The notes: a model not told the origin generated them from the letters alone. A stretch of DNA of 61,915 nt from Richelia intracellularis HH01 (GCF_000350105.1 NZ_CAIY01000011.1:1-61915); one strand, 5' to 3'. Counted from the first letter of the stretch, positions 1-9,903 are shown. Translations and numbers: made by a program.

Positions 1-1131
1 GTAGAAACAATCTTTAATTAATGATGGTAATAGCTGCACTATCAACTATTACCATCATTAGGGAATTATTCTATTATATTATGATGACTATTTATACAAA
101 TTGCTCCGATACTTTCATTGTAATCTTAGTACTTGATAGGTATATTAAAGCTCATGTTTTTAACATACCTAGTTAATTTTAGTGTACAGGTTATCTTTTT
201 TTTATTTATTAGTGATTGTATAAGCAGCATGCAATTTCTTTCTATTTTAATATAAAGAAAAGTTTAAATATTTAGATATTAAATAGCTACCAGTAATTTA
301 GGGACAAACTGCAATTTTAATTTATCTTAGAGATATTTTTTCGCTAATTTTCTAGAAATTATAATTAGATTTTTACTGGTACTAAGTTTTTATAAATAAA
401 TTCAGGTTATATTCTATTATGTTTATTCATGAGTTAATCATAATGATTTAAGATAAACTTACTTTTTTTATTTAGTTTATTTACTACAGCTTACCATGAG
501 TAAATTTATTTTGTTCCTATATTCAAGTTTGACACCTTGTCTTTTGACAGAAGAGTTAAACTGGAAATTGGTATAAACTATCTAAGGAAAAAAGGTTTAA
601 TATCTGCAATGTTAAGAGAGTCTTTCCCAGTGATGAGTGAATTATGTTGCATCAATTTTTTGTGGTTGGCAGAACATATGATTTCTGGTAAAAATAACAT
701 TTGTTGTAAATGTAACAGTTGGTATGAGAATAATCCATTGATATTACTTGCGGTCAAGCTTTACTATTGGTTGATTTAATTGTGAATGGGATAAGAATAG
801 GGTACAAGTTAAAAGCAAAAGTTACTAATTTCCACGTATTGCTAGAGAATTCAAATAAGGCTAGTCAAACTGTCTGATATAATACTTTTTAATAGCACAA
901 AGCTGATGTTTATGATGATTTATACTACTAATTAAGTCCTAGCTTAGGTAGTGGCAAAGTTGCTATTAATTTAAATACCAATACCTATAAAAAGGTAGCT
1001 GTTAAGTCGTAATTTACTTGGATGTGCAGAAGCCGTTAATGTATAAAATTGAGAATAGTAAATTAATTATTATAGGGAAAATATAGTTTGAACCCTATTA
1101 AAAAGTAACTTTGATAATCACCATTTATAAA
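1..1131. other. AT-rich spacer, no convincing gene
   Basis: This stretch is very AT-rich and starts with a 15-bp hairpin (separate entry). An 80-codon frame at 537-779 begins with TTG, has no clear ribosome binding site and matches nothing I recognise. Around 925-1010 there is a short coding-like stretch (a frame reading roughly SLGSGKVAINLNTNTYKKV) that ends in stops and looks like a gene remnant. I see nothing functional that I can name. Confidence 0.5.
19..60. repeat. Inverted repeat, 15-bp perfect stem
   Basis: Positions 19-33 (TAATGATGGTAATAG) are the exact reverse complement of 46-60, with a 12-nt loop. No T-run follows on the + strand, so it is not an obvious intrinsic terminator for that direction. 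It could belong to a gene lying left of the window. Confidence 0.8.
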
Positions 1132-2358
1132 ATGCTAGACTTTTGGCTGGTTGCCCTCTTAGGGTTCTTGGGAAGCTTTGGTCACTGTGCAGGTATGTGT
1201 GGTCCTTTGACAATAGCCTTTTCCCTCTCTTATAAGCAAAAAACATCCTCTTGGCAGCAACAATTACAATTCAACACTCCGCTGAATTTAGGTAGAATTC
1301 TGAGTTACACAATTGTAGGATTCGGTATAGGAGGAATTGGTTCTGTATTAGTGGCTAGTGGGCAAATGGCAGGGGTTGGCAGTCAATTACGCCAAATCAT
1401 GGCTATTATTACTGGCATTCTACTCATTTGGCTTGGTCTAGCACAAATAAAACCAGGGTTTTTTCCACACTTACCTATACTTCATCCCCTTATACAGACT
1501 GAAGTACACAGTCGCCTACAATCAGGAATGATGCAATTATCCTCGGCTAATAAATGGTGGACATCTACACTATTAGGTATGACTTGGGGATTAATGCCCT
1601 GTGGTTTTTTATATACTGCCCAAATAAAAGCTGCAGAAACTGGTGATTTACTGATGGGTGGACTTACAATGCTGGCTTTTGGTTTGGGAACTTTACCCAC
1701 CATGTTAGGGGTTAGCATCTTTGCATCTTTTATTAGTAAAGATAGGCATAGCCAGTTATTTAGGATGGGGGGTTGGATTACTCTTACTATTGGTATTCTC
1801 ACCTTGCTAAGGACAGGTGATACAATGGTCGACTACACTGGACATGGAGCTCTATTATTGTTACTTACAACATTAATTGCCCGCCCTATTAGTTTTTTAT
1901 GGAAATTCCCCTTACGCTATCGTCGTGCTTTGGGTGTAGGCGCTTTTATTCTCTCTATGCTACATACTGCCCATACCATTGAGCATTCTTTCCAATGGAA
2001 TTTTGCTGCTTTTTGGTTCCTCAATCCATCATTCAAGTGGGGCATAGTTATAGGTTTTTGTGGACTTATTTTAATGATTCCCAGCGCTATAACTAGTTTT
2101 AACTCTTTACAAAAGAAATTAGGCAAATGGTGGAGACGCGTCCATTTACTTAGCTTGCCAGCTATAGTTTGTACTTTTATTCACACCCTAATAATTGGCT
2201 CTCATTATTTTGGTTCCTCTCGATGTACTTTAGAGAATAAAATTGCAATTACTTTGCTTTCGATTGCAATTATTATCGTATTCTTACTTAGATGGCAACG
2301 CTTTTGGTTATTTTTATCACTTGAAAAATTTTATGTTCCTCCTAGTAAATCTAATTAA
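1132..2358 (+). CDS. TauE/SafE (DsbD_2-like) transporter fused to a ferric-reductase/MsrQ-like heme domain
   Basis: Polytopic membrane protein of 408 residues from ATG 1132; a TTG seven codons upstream (1111) is a less likely start. Residues about 5-225 match the sulfite exporter TauE/SafE or cytochrome-biogenesis (DsbD_2/UreH-like) fold: GSFGHCAGMCGP near the N-terminus and MPCGFLYTAQ midway, each a Cys-containing membrane motif. Residues about 235-400 resemble the ferric reductase-like transmembrane domain of MsrQ/YedZ: an RRALG-type helix, then His278, His281 and His285, and a GKWWRRVH segment with His338 and His351. The spacing of 278, 338 and 351 fits that of the heme-ligand histidines of MsrQ as I remember it. 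The family suggests transport or maturation of a metal or sulfur compound coupled to membrane electron transfer; this is inference. The next gene is probably a partner. Confidence 0.75.
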   Translation: MLDFWLVALLGFLGSFGHCAGMCGPLTIAFSLSYKQKTSSWQQQLQFNTPLNLGRILSYTIVGFGIGGIGSVLVASGQMAGVGSQLRQIMAIITGILLIWLGLAQIKPGFFPHLPILHPLIQTEVHSRLQSGMMQLSSANKWWTSTLLGMTWGLMPCGFLYTAQIKAAETGDLLMGGLTMLAFGLGTLPTMLGVSIFASFISKDRHSQLFRMGGWITLTIGILTLLRTGDTMVDYTGHGALLLLLTTLIARPISFLWKFPLRYRRALGVGAFILSMLHTAHTIEHSFQWNFAAFWFLNPSFKWGIVIGFCGLILMIPSAITSFNSLQKKLGKWWRRVHLLSLPAIVCTFIHTLIIGSHYFGSSRCTLENKIAITLLSIAIIIVFLLRWQRFWLFLSLEKFYVPPSKSN

Positions 2359-2403
2359 ATTATTTTTTCTAATTATGGTTTATTAAGTTTATTAATTTTC
2401 ACG

Positions 2404-2946
2404 ATGAGTGTTTCAACAGCAGATGCACATAAAGTTCAAGTTAAAGATAATATAGGAGCAATTTTACATATTGAACCCAATGATATGCCACGTGCAGGAG
2501 AATCTTCTCAAGCTTGGTTTGCTCTTACTCGTAAGGGTGGTAAGGCAATTAGCCTTGAAGAATATTACTATCAACTTGTTGTTTATGCAGAGCCTTATGT
2601 ATTAGGAGATATACCGGTTCTAAAGCTAGGCAAAACAGCGATTACAGCAGACAGATATCGTCAGGGTGTTATTGGAGCAACTTTAAATTTCCCTAGTCCT
2701 GGCAGGTATCAACTAGAGTTAAATGGTACACCAGTTTCAAAGCAACATATTCAACCTTTCAATTTAAAGTTTAAAGTTACTGTAGTAGTTGGTAGTAGCA
2801 ATACTCGACTAAATCAACCAATTTTTAATATCTGGAACAGTGCAAGTATTAATTTTGCCTTTCCACTGATGGTAATTATTTTAGTAATTATTGGTTTACT
2901 CTGTTGTCATATACTGAGAAAGGTAAAAAACAAGATAAATCTATAG
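2404..2946 (+). CDS. Membrane-anchored secreted protein of unknown function (FixH/YtkA-like)
   Basis: 180 codons from the first ATG. The chain looks secreted: about residues 10-130 form a beta-rich region, and residues about 150-170 are a C-terminal hydrophobic anchor followed by a Lys/Arg-rich tail. The first ATG sits inside what looks like a signal peptide: upstream codons from 2359 read IIFSNYGLLSLLIFT, continuing into MSVSTADA with an A-D-A cleavage site before His. No ATG, GTG or TTG exists between the in-frame stop of the preceding gene (2356-2358) and 2404, so translation may start at ATT 2359 or 2362, or the N-terminus may be damaged. The 45-bp gap to the TauE/MsrQ-like gene suggests one operon. 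The overall plan recalls FixH/YtkA-type periplasmic proteins found near copper or cytochrome assembly genes; I cannot assign a function. Confidence 0.6.
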   Translation: MSVSTADAHKVQVKDNIGAILHIEPNDMPRAGESSQAWFALTRKGGKAISLEEYYYQLVVYAEPYVLGDIPVLKLGKTAITADRYRQGVIGATLNFPSPGRYQLELNGTPVSKQHIQPFNLKFKVTVVVGSSNTRLNQPIFNIWNSASINFAFPLMVIILVIIGLLCCHILRKVKNKINL

Positions 2947-3502
2947 CAACCAACACATTGAAATTTATATTGTAAGCAGCAATAAGTTTTATTTATTTTT
3001 GTATTCAAATGACCATCTCAGTTCTACTTATAATTACCCCCTCAAAGGTATAATCAACCTATTCAAGTTAGATAAATAATTTGGGATACTAAGAAGAGTT
3101 TGGTTCTTAGATTTTGCTGCTAAATTTGAATTAATTAGCTGCTTCGAATTTATTGATTGACCTAAAACTACTATAGGTGTTTCATTTTTCCTTACTATAG
3201 TTAAAAGAATTCATATAAATTAAAATAAATTTACTTGAGCCTGACTTTGTATTATTTTTTCCCAGAAGAGTTTACTATTACTATGTTTTTCAGAGATTAA
3301 TGAGGGTGCTTTACAGCTTTTATAGTCTCGAGATTCAAACCCTATTTCAGTCTTGATTTTAAAGGGTATACATAGCAAGATATCTTTAGAGTTAACAAGA
3401 ACTAGTTTTATTCTCACTCACCAAGATATATTATCTCCTTAACTACTAGTTTAGACAGGGCTGTATATAACGCTTAAAACACATAAAAAACAAATTTTAC
3501 TC
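2947..3502. other. Spacer between convergent genes
   Basis: About 550 bp between the end of the secreted protein gene and the prfA terminator. A 65-codon minus-strand frame (3220-3417, GTG start) has no recognisable similarity and I treat it as chance. Nothing else is seen. Confidence 0.5.
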
Positions 3503-3540
3503 ACAAAAAATGTCAGCTAATTGCCATAAACAATTAGCTG
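3503..3540 (-). terminator. Intrinsic terminator overlapping the prfA stop
   Basis: CAGCTAATTG at 3514-3523 is the perfect complement of 3531-3540, with a 7-nt loop. On the minus strand the stem is followed within about 4 nt by six T residues (3505-3510). The right arm contains the prfA stop codon (3534-3536), so the end of the gene is built into the terminator. It would end the whole ribosomal transcript. Confidence 0.85.
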
Positions 3541-4631
3541 TTAGCAGAAGCAGCCAACTCTGCTAAACTTTCTTGTTGATCTTGGGAAATACAAGACTGA
3601 AGGATATTTTCTATATCCCCTTCCAAAGCAGGAGTAAGAGAGAAGTTTTTATTTAAACGGTGGTCAGTAGCACGGTTATCTTTATAGTTATAAGTACGTA
3701 TTTTCTCAGAACGAGCACCAGTTCCAACTTGTGAACGCCGCATGGAAGTTACTGCCTCCTTCTGCTCTCTTAACTTGATTTCATACAATTTTGCACGTAA
3801 AATTTGTAATGCTCGTTCTTTGTTCTGTAATTGACTTCGCTCTTCAGTACAGAAAATGCGTATACCAGTAGGTTTGTGGTATAGGTCTGCTGCTGTTTCT
3901 ACCTTGTTTACATTCTGTCCACCCGCACCACCAGAACGTGCTGTAGACATTTCAATATCTTTAGGATCAATATGAATTTCCACTTCATCTACTTCCGGCA
4001 TGACTGCTACTGTAGCTGTAGAAGTATGTACTCTACCTCCTGCTTCTGTAACAGGAACTCTCTGTACCCGATGTACTCCTGCTTCAAACTTAAGTTTGCT
4101 GTAAACACCATTACCTTGAATTTCCAAAATTGCCTCCTTAAAGCCACCCATCTCTGCCAGAGACTCACTGACTAGCTTCACCCGCCAGCCTTGACTTTCA
4201 GAATATTTGGAATACATTCGTACCAAATCGCCAGCCCAAATACTGGCCTCATCACCTCCAGTACCAGCACGAATTTCTAACATAATATTTTTTTCATCAT
4301 TGGGATCACGGGGTAATAGCAGAATTTTCAGCCTAACTTCTAGCCTGCCAATTTTCTCTTCTAATTCTTGAACTTCCAAAGTTGCTATTTCTTGAAGTTC
4401 TAGATCACCTTGAGATTCTCTTAAAACCTCTTTGGCCCCTTCCAATTCTGAGGTAGATATTTTCCAACTATTATAAGTTTCCATGACTTCTTCTAACCCA
4501 GAACGTATTTTTGCTAATCGTTGATACTCATCTGGATTATTGGCAGTATCTGGATCAGCAAGACTACGGGTTAGTTCATGAAAAGTTTGCTCTACAGATT
4601 TTAGCTTCTCCAACAAATATATTTCGGCCAT
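3534..4631 (-). CDS. prfA: Peptide chain release factor 1 (RF1)
   Basis: Recognises UAA and UAG stop codons in the ribosomal A site and triggers peptide release in the cytoplasm. The 365 residues equal the usual length. Visible are the N-terminal helical domain 1, the stop-codon-reading tripeptide PVT at 193-195 (the PxT type of RF1, not the SPF of RF2), and the catalytic GGQ at 237-239 in [11 protein letters not shown]. It is the last gene of the ribosomal block, 72 bp behind rpmE, the arrangement found in other cyanobacteria. Its stop codon lies in the terminator stem. Confidence 0.97.
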   Translation of the reverse strand: MAEIYLLEKLKSVEQTFHELTRSLADPDTANNPDEYQRLAKIRSGLEEVMETYNSWKISTSELEGAKEVLRESQGDLELQEIATLEVQELEEKIGRLEVRLKILLLPRDPNDEKNIMLEIRAGTGGDEASIWAGDLVRMYSKYSESQGWRVKLVSESLAEMGGFKEAILEIQGNGVYSKLKFEAGVHRVQRVPVTEAGGRVHTSTATVAVMPEVDEVEIHIDPKDIEMSTARSGGAGGQNVNKVETAADLYHKPTGIRIFCTEERSQLQNKERALQILRAKLYEIKLREQKEAVTSMRRSQVGTGARSEKIRTYNYKDNRATDHRLNKNFSLTPALEGDIENILQSCISQDQQESLAELAASANS

Positions 4632-4703
4632 AGCAAATCTCGCTCAAAAAAATAACACCTGACCCTAATTATCCTGGATCGTCGTGAAAAGAGAGCTAAA
4701 AAG

Positions 4704-4943
4704 CTATTTTTTTCCATCTTCGCTAGAAGACTGGCTTTTTCTCATACCATACTTACGAAGAAAGCGGTCTACACGACCCTCAGTATCTATAATCTTCTGA
4801 GTACCAGTATAGAAAGGATGGTTGCCAGACCAAATGTCAACATGCAATTCAGGCTTGGTGGAACCAACAGTCATCACAACCTGACCATTACAGTAAACCT
4901 TAGCTTCTGGATACCATTCTGGATGAATATTAGATTTAGCCAT
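4704..4943 (-). CDS. rpmE: 50S ribosomal protein bL31
   Basis: 79 residues, a large-subunit protein that bridges to the small subunit. The N-terminus MAKSNIHPEWYPEAKVYCNG and the HPFYTGTQ segment are typical. There is a single Cys (Cys18) and no second CxxC pair, so this is the zinc-free (C-minus) form. The spacer to rpsI upstream is 238 bp, unusually wide for this operon, so rpmE-prfA may also have their own promoter. Confidence 0.95.
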   Translation of the reverse strand: MAKSNIHPEWYPEAKVYCNGQVVMTVGSTKPELHVDIWSGNHPFYTGTQKIIDTEGRVDRFLRKYGMRKSQSSSEDGKK

Positions 4944-5181
4944 TCTTCTTTCTATGCTTATTTATATATGGATTATAACTTTTAGCCTTGATGAAATGGA
5001 ATTGTTAGTTTGAGATTTTAAATTCTACAAAATTATCGTTGATATGAATTAAGTCTTAAAGTTATTCATAATTCCCTAGCTATTTACATAAATAATAACC
5101 TTTACTAGATCTAGAAAAAACTATGATGTAACATCTACTTATAATTCAAATCAAGCATAACTTTAAAAATCCAAAATTTAT

Positions 5182-5598
5182 TTAACGCTTGGAGTACTGG
5201 GCTGCTTTACGAGCTTTATGCAAACCATATTTCTTCCGTTCTTTTGCTCTGGGATCCCTGGTAAGATATCCTTCTATTTTTAGAGGGGAACGATTTTCTG
5301 GGTCTAATTGACATAAAGCACGAGCCACACCAAGACGAATGGCATCAGATTGTCCTGTTAAGCCCCCACCTTCAGCTTTAACTAAAATGTCATACTCACT
5401 ATCCAAACCCAAAGCTTCTAGAGGTGATTTGATCACACTCAAATATTTAGGATTATACTGAAAATAATGTTCTCCATTTTTACCATTTATCTTCAATTCT
5501 CCTCCACCTGGTATTAGGCGCACTCTTGCTATTGCAGACTTACGGCGACCTGTACCCCAATATACAACATGTCTATTATTGGCATCTGTTACTTGCAC
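5182..5598 (-). CDS. rpsI: 30S ribosomal protein uS9
   Basis: 138 residues, small-subunit head protein whose C-terminal tail contacts P-site t[17 protein letters not shown] near the N-terminus and the ending [17 protein letters not shown] are diagnostic. The start is GTG at 5598, inside the end of rplM (10-bp overlap), which implies translational coupling. Confidence 0.96.
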   Translation of the reverse strand: MQVTDANNRHVVYWGTGRRKSAIARVRLIPGGGELKINGKNGEHYFQYNPKYLSVIKSPLEALGLDSEYDILVKAEGGGLTGQSDAIRLGVARALCQLDPENRSPLKIEGYLTRDPRAKERKKYGLHKARKAAQYSKR

Positions 5599-6053
5599 TG
5601 ATTTTCTACTCCTGGAATAGTTTTAATGTTTAACTGTTGAGGTTTTTGAGCCTCATGAGGATGGCTAGGACCTGCATACACTTTCAGCTTAGTAAATAAT
5701 TTTTTACCCAAGCTATTTTTAGGTAACATTCCCTTTACCGCTTTTTCAATGATTCGTTCGGGAATACGACCTTGCAATTTTTCAAATGTTTCGGTTTTCA
5801 TCCCACCAGGACGCCCGGAGTGACGTCGGTATAGTTTTTGACTGCGTTTTTTACCAGTTACATTTAATTTCTCCGCATTAACAACTATAACAAAGTCACC
5901 AGTATCAATATTAGGAGTATAGTTGGGTTTATTTTTTCCCCGTAATACCATGGCAATCTCACTTGCTAAACGACCAAGCCTTTGATCTGCAGCATCCACA
6001 ATATACCAGTATTTTTCCAGATTATGAATTGATGGAAAGTATGTCTTGTTCAT
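5589..6053 (-). CDS. rplM: 50S ribosomal protein uL13
   Basis: 154 residues; an early-assembling large-subunit protein. [16 protein letters not shown] and the [19 protein letters not shown] segment identify the family. ATG start at 6053, 85 bp behind truA. It overlaps rpsI by 10 bp; the rplM-rpsI pair is conserved across bacteria. Confidence 0.97.
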   Translation of the reverse strand: MNKTYFPSIHNLEKYWYIVDAADQRLGRLASEIAMVLRGKNKPNYTPNIDTGDFVIVVNAEKLNVTGKKRSQKLYRRHSGRPGGMKTETFEKLQGRIPERIIEKAVKGMLPKNSLGKKLFTKLKVYAGPSHPHEAQKPQQLNIKTIPGVENQCK

Positions 6054-6138
6054 AGGGTTTTTTCTTAATATGTAGTGTAGTTTTGTGGAATTTTTTCCTC
6101 TCAGGAACTATTTTAATAGAACTTCCAGCAATAAAAAA

Positions 6139-6996
6139 TTAGGCAGTTACTTCTCCCGATTTCATCTCTTTGTTCAATTTATCAAAGAAATATGGAGGTT
6201 GGTTATCATACCAGACATGTTGAGGAAAGGGGAAATTTTGATAACCTACTCTCAGTAAACACAAACCTTGAGCTGGTGCAGCGTATCTAACCTCTTCCCG
6301 AAGCTGACTTTGCCAGATTTTGGTAAATCTTTCCGATGAAATTTTGCCAGTACCAACTTGGACTAACATTCCTACTAGTAAACGCACCATTCCATACAAA
6401 AAACCATTTGCCTGAATTTCAATCTGAATTAGTGACCCACGGCGACGACACTCTGCTGCTTGTACTTCTACCCAGGAATGTTTCCTACCCGAGTTAGAAC
6501 GATGAAAAGCCGCAAGATTATGATATCCAACTAGAGGGGTGATAACCTTTTGGATGAGGTTTTCATCTATAGGCTTATAATAATGCCAACTGAATGGCTG
6601 TAAAAATAAGTTAGCCCTTGCTCCTGTATAAAGTGTATAACGATAGCGCCGATAAGAAGCACTAAAACGGGCATGCCAATTATTATCTACCCTAGCAGAA
6701 GCATGGATTAGAATACTCTTTGGCAAATGCCTGTTAAGGATAAATGACCACCTACGAGGCGGAATTTTTCCCTTAATGTCAAAGTGAGCTACTTGTGCAG
6801 CAGCATGCACCCCACTATCAGTTCTCCCTGCTCCGTAGAGTGTTACTCTATGACCAACAACCGTCGCGATTGCATTTTCAATCTCTTCTTGAACTGTAGG
6901 TTTTTGCGGTTGTCTTTGCCAACCATGAAAGCTAGTACCCAAGTACTGTATTACAAGGGCTACTCGTTGGTTAGGTGTGGGCAAAGCTTCTAACAT
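6139..6996 (-). CDS. truA: tRNA pseudouridine(38-40) synthase
   Basis: Converts uridines 38-40 of the tRNA anticodon arm to pseudouridine. The catalytic Asp is in GAGRTDSGVHA, and FHGWQRQP and NGFLYGMVR are family motifs. I chose ATG 6996 (285 residues) because an AGGGGA Shine-Dalgarno lies about 9 nt upstream; an earlier in-frame ATG at 7014 has no comparable site. It sits between rplQ and rplM, the usual cyanobacterial position. Confidence 0.95.
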   Translation of the reverse strand: MLEALPTPNQRVALVIQYLGTSFHGWQRQPQKPTVQEEIENAIATVVGHRVTLYGAGRTDSGVHAAAQVAHFDIKGKIPPRRWSFILNRHLPKSILIHASARVDNNWHARFSASYRRYRYTLYTGARANLFLQPFSWHYYKPIDENLIQKVITPLVGYHNLAAFHRSNSGRKHSWVEVQAAECRRRGSLIQIEIQANGFLYGMVRLLVGMLVQVGTGKISSERFTKIWQSQLREEVRYAAPAQGLCLLRVGYQNFPFPQHVWYDNQPPYFFDKLNKEMKSGEVTA

Positions 6997-7039
6997 AAAG
7001 TTGTCCCCTGTCATTTGTTATCACTAAATAACCAATGAC

Positions 7040-7390
7040 TTAAACTAGTTCAATAATTGCCATTTGTGCATTGTCACCACGGCGGGGTATTGTATGGTGG
7101 ATGCGAGTATAGCCACCATTACGGCTACCATAACGGCTATTAGCTTGTTCGAATAGAGCGTGAACTAATTGCTTATCAAATAAATAGCCTAATGCCTGAC
7201 GGCGGGCATTTAGGGAGCCGTTTTTTGCTAATGTGATCATTTTTTCTACTTCCCCACGAACGGCTTTTGCTCTTGTCATGGTAGTAGTAATCTGGCCATT
7301 GCGGATTAATTCTGTGGCTAGTGAGCGTAGTAAAGCCCGACGTTGATCAGCAGGCTTACCAAGTTTTTTCACACGGCGAAGATGACGCAT
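7040..7390 (-). CDS. rplQ: 50S ribosomal protein bL17
   Basis: 116 residues, lines the polypeptide exit region of the large subunit. Starts [20 protein letters not shown] and ends with the [15 protein letters not shown] block typical of the family. It follows rpoA by 26 bp, the conserved rpoA-rplQ pair. Confidence 0.97.
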   Translation of the reverse strand: MRHLRRVKKLGKPADQRRALLRSLATELIRNGQITTTMTRAKAVRGEVEKMITLAKNGSLNARRQALGYLFDKQLVHALFEQANSRYGSRNGGYTRIHHTIPRRGDNAQMAIIELV

Positions 7391-7416
7391 AATACACTAA
7401 ATAATAATTCAATATG

Positions 7417-8364
7417 TTAATTATTTTTCCCAGATCTTTCTTGGGGCAGAGTAATACCTAGACGTCGCTGCAATGCTTCCACAACTTCCTCGGCTGATTT
7501 CTGGCCGAAGTTTTTAATCTCTAGCAGGTCTTCCTGAGTAAAGTCTAATAGATCAGCAACAGAGTTGACCTGGGCACGCTTCAGACAGTTATAAGCTCTT
7601 ACAGATAACTGCAGCTCTTCGATAGGAATTTGTGCAGTCGGATCTTGATCCACATCTACTACAGTATCTGTCTGTTCAATAGAAATATCTTTCAAAGGAT
7701 TGAATAAGTCTACTAGAATAGTAGCAGCGGAGGAAAGTGCTTCCTGGGGACTTAGACTACCATTTGTCCAAACTTCTAAAAGTAACCTATCCTTAGGTAT
7801 ACCTCCTTCGATCCTGGTTTCCTCTACACTGTAGTTGACTTTTCTTATTGGCATGAAAATAGAGTCAATCTGCAAAAAGTCTAAGGAAGTAGCTTCTTCT
7901 CTTCCCCTTTCTACTGTACGGTAGCCAGTACCTCTTTCAATACGGAATTCCATCTCTAATTTTGCTCCCTCTGCCAAGGTAGCAATATATTGGGTTGGAT
8001 CTATTACCTCGACTTCACTAGGCAAATCAAAGTGGGCAGCGGTAACAGTTACTGGACCATTAACCAATAATCTACCTATCTGGGGTTGGGCTGAATAACT
8101 CTTGAGGACAACCTCCTTCATTTTCATTAGAATTTCCAGTACATCTTCCCTTACCCCTGAAACTGTAGCAAATTCATGGGCAACGCCGGCAATTCTAACG
8201 GCAGTTACAGCAGTTCCCTCTAAATTTGATAGCAACACCCTTCTTAAGGCATTACCAACAGTGGTGCCTTGACCACGTTCCAGAGGTTCTAGAATAAATC
8301 TACTGTAATGGCTCCGGATTTCCTCGCTGCTAGTATCTATACATTCAATGTGAAATTGTGCCAC
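7417..8364 (-). CDS. rpoA: RNA polymerase alpha subunit
   Basis: Alpha subunit that nucleates RNA polymerase assembly and contacts activators and UP elements. The start is GTG 8364, giving 315 residues beginning (M)AQFHIEC, with a GAGAGG-like Shine-Dalgarno upstream; the frame stays open to a TTG at 8409, but that extension is absent from homologues as I know them. The N-terminal domain covers about residues 1-230 (LEPLERGQGTTVGNALRRVLL is diagnostic), followed by a linker and the C-terminal DNA-binding domain (about 245-305: LSVRAYNCLKRAQVNSVADL). The gap to rpsK upstream is 422 bp. Confidence 0.97.
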   Translation of the reverse strand: MAQFHIECIDTSSEEIRSHYSRFILEPLERGQGTTVGNALRRVLLSNLEGTAVTAVRIAGVAHEFATVSGVREDVLEILMKMKEVVLKSYSAQPQIGRLLVNGPVTVTAAHFDLPSEVEVIDPTQYIATLAEGAKLEMEFRIERGTGYRTVERGREEATSLDFLQIDSIFMPIRKVNYSVEETRIEGGIPKDRLLLEVWTNGSLSPQEALSSAATILVDLFNPLKDISIEQTDTVVDVDQDPTAQIPIEELQLSVRAYNCLKRAQVNSVADLLDFTQEDLLEIKNFGQKSAEEVVEALQRRLGITLPQERSGKNN

Positions 8365-8786
8365 AGAGTAGCCTCTCTTATTTTCAGGTATTGCAATCAG
8401 GCAAATCAAATTGCCTCACTAGTTTTATTTCTCCTCGCTGCAGCCTGTTTGAAGAACTTCATACTTCGTTTATCAAACCAGTATAATTTGCAACAGGAAG
8501 TGGATAAATAAATCTTGCCAAAATCTTATTTATCAGACTTTTTTATCTCATCCAGACATGGTAGCATTACTTAGTTAATAAACTAGTGTTATACTCCTAG
8601 TTTCCCATTTATTATATTTTGTATGTCGTTTCCTCACACTACTGATAATTTGAACTAATTACCATTAATCCTTAGAATAAGCTATCTTTAGACCCAAGGA
8701 AACAAGGTGATCTAACAATATTCACCCTGCTAAGTAACTTATTTATGTTGGTATCCTATGAATGTGTCTTAGCAAAAATAAAGCTT
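8365..8786. other. Wide spacer inside the ribosomal operon
   Basis: 422 bp between rpsK and rpoA, where cyanobacterial ribosomal operons normally have short gaps. No coherent frame, tRNA or clear terminator is seen. It is AT-rich like the spacers elsewhere. It could hold a promoter for rpoA-rplQ or be simple expansion by drift. Confidence 0.5.
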
Positions 8787-9182
8787 CTAAACACGACGGC
8801 GTTTTGGTGGTCGGCAGCCATTGTGAGGAATAGGAGTAATATCGCGAATTAGGGTAATTTCTAGCCCAGAACCTTGTAATGTTCTGATGGCTGTTTCTCT
8901 ACCTGCACCGGGCCCACTTACCATTACTTCAACCTGACGCATGCCTTGATCTACAGCTCTACGCGCCGCGCTTTCTGCTGCTGTTTGAGCGGCAAAGGGT
9001 GTGCCTTTTTTTGCACCCTTGAAACCACTAGAACCTGCACTTGACCAGGAAATTACATCTCCATTCTGATCAGTAATAGTTATAATACTATTATTGAAAG
9101 TAGACTGGATATAAGCAATTCCATTAGGAATATTACGTTTTTGCTTTTTGCTACCACTTTTCTTTGTCGGTTGTCGTGCCAT
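8787..9182 (-). CDS. rpsK: 30S ribosomal protein uS11
   Basis: 131 residues, platform protein of the small subunit near the mRNA exit. The segments [24 protein letters not shown] (read in parts), [11 protein letters not shown] and the end [12 protein letters not shown] are diagnostic. ATG start; 136 bp behind rpsM. Confidence 0.97.
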   Translation of the reverse strand: MARQPTKKSGSKKQKRNIPNGIAYIQSTFNNSIITITDQNGDVISWSSAGSSGFKGAKKGTPFAAQTAAESAARRAVDQGMRQVEVMVSGPGAGRETAIRTLQGSGLEITLIRDITPIPHNGCRPPKRRRV

Positions 9183-9318
9183 ATTGTTTTACCTGTAAAA
9201 TCAAACCAATCAACTGTTTGCAGTTATTAATACTGCTAATAACTCTTTGATTATCACTTTGTTAATAAATCTCCTAGCGTTAAAATAATAACCCGGATGT
9301 CCAGGGAAGCATTGGAGT

Positions 9319-9699
9319 TTACTTACCAGGAGCCTTCTTCTTACCAGCTACTGTTTGTCTTCGTCCCCGACGAGTCCTAGCATTGGTGCGGGTTCTTTGC
9401 CCCCTGACTGGTAAACCCATACGGTGACGACGACCTCTGTATGTACCAATGTCTACCAGGCGCTTAATGTTCATTGCCTCCCAACGTCTTAAATCGCCTT
9501 CTATTTGATAGTTGCTCTCGATCTCGCTTCTTAGTGCAGTTATATCCCCATCGTTGAGGTCTTTCACACGGATATTTGGGTCAACACTAGTGGCAGCTAG
9601 AATTTTATGGGACCTAGTTAGCCCAATCCCGTAAATATAGGTTAGACCAATTTCTATCCGTTTATCACGTGGCAGGTCCACTCCGGCAATACGTACCAT
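9319..9699 (-). CDS. rpsM: 30S ribosomal protein uS13
   Basis: 126 residues; head protein contacting the large subunit and tRNA. Starts [20 protein letters not shown], with [12 protein letters not shown] and the [20 protein letters not shown] block. The basic tail ends KKAPGK. ATG start, 90 bp behind rpmJ. Confidence 0.97.
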   Translation of the reverse strand: MVRIAGVDLPRDKRIEIGLTYIYGIGLTRSHKILAATSVDPNIRVKDLNDGDITALRSEIESNYQIEGDLRRWEAMNIKRLVDIGTYRGRRHRMGLPVRGQRTRTNARTRRGRRQTVAGKKKAPGK

Positions 9700-9789
9700 T
9701 TTGGCTTATCTCCCTCTCATTATCCCTAATACAAACTGTTGCTTAGCTTACATAATGTGACAAATGCATGACTACCTGGAGCAATAACC

Positions 9790-9903
9790 CTATCCCTGAC
9801 GTTGTTTATGCTTGGGGTTAGGACAAATCACCATCACACGACCACGACGTTTAATCACCCTACACTTCTCACAAATTTTCTTAACAGAGGCTCGGACTTT
9901 CAT
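9790..9903 (-). CDS. rpmJ: 50S ribosomal protein bL36
   Basis: 37 residues, read directly from the minus strand: [20 protein letters not shown] and on to [11 protein letters not shown], stop TAG at 9790. The CxxC-(12)-C-(4)-H zinc ligand set (Cys11, Cys14, Cys27, His32) is complete. It lies in the conserved place between infA and rpsM. Confidence 0.97.
   Translation of the reverse strand: MKVRASVKKICEKCRVIKRRGRVMVICPNPKHKQRQG

Noticed and set aside
537..779. 80-codon plus-strand frame with TTG start
   Set aside because: No ribosome binding site, no recognisable family, and composition like the surrounding spacer.
3310..3345. Possible tRNA T-arm (GGGTTTGAATC on the minus strand)
   Set aside because: The surrounding sequence does not form acceptor, D or anticodon arms.
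3220..3417. 65-codon minus-strand frame with GTG start
   Set aside because: No similarity recognised; located in the spacer behind the prfA terminator, and of a length expected by chance.
8308..8511. Plus-strand frame across the rpoA 5' end
   Set aside because: Antisense shadow of rpoA and its upstream spacer.
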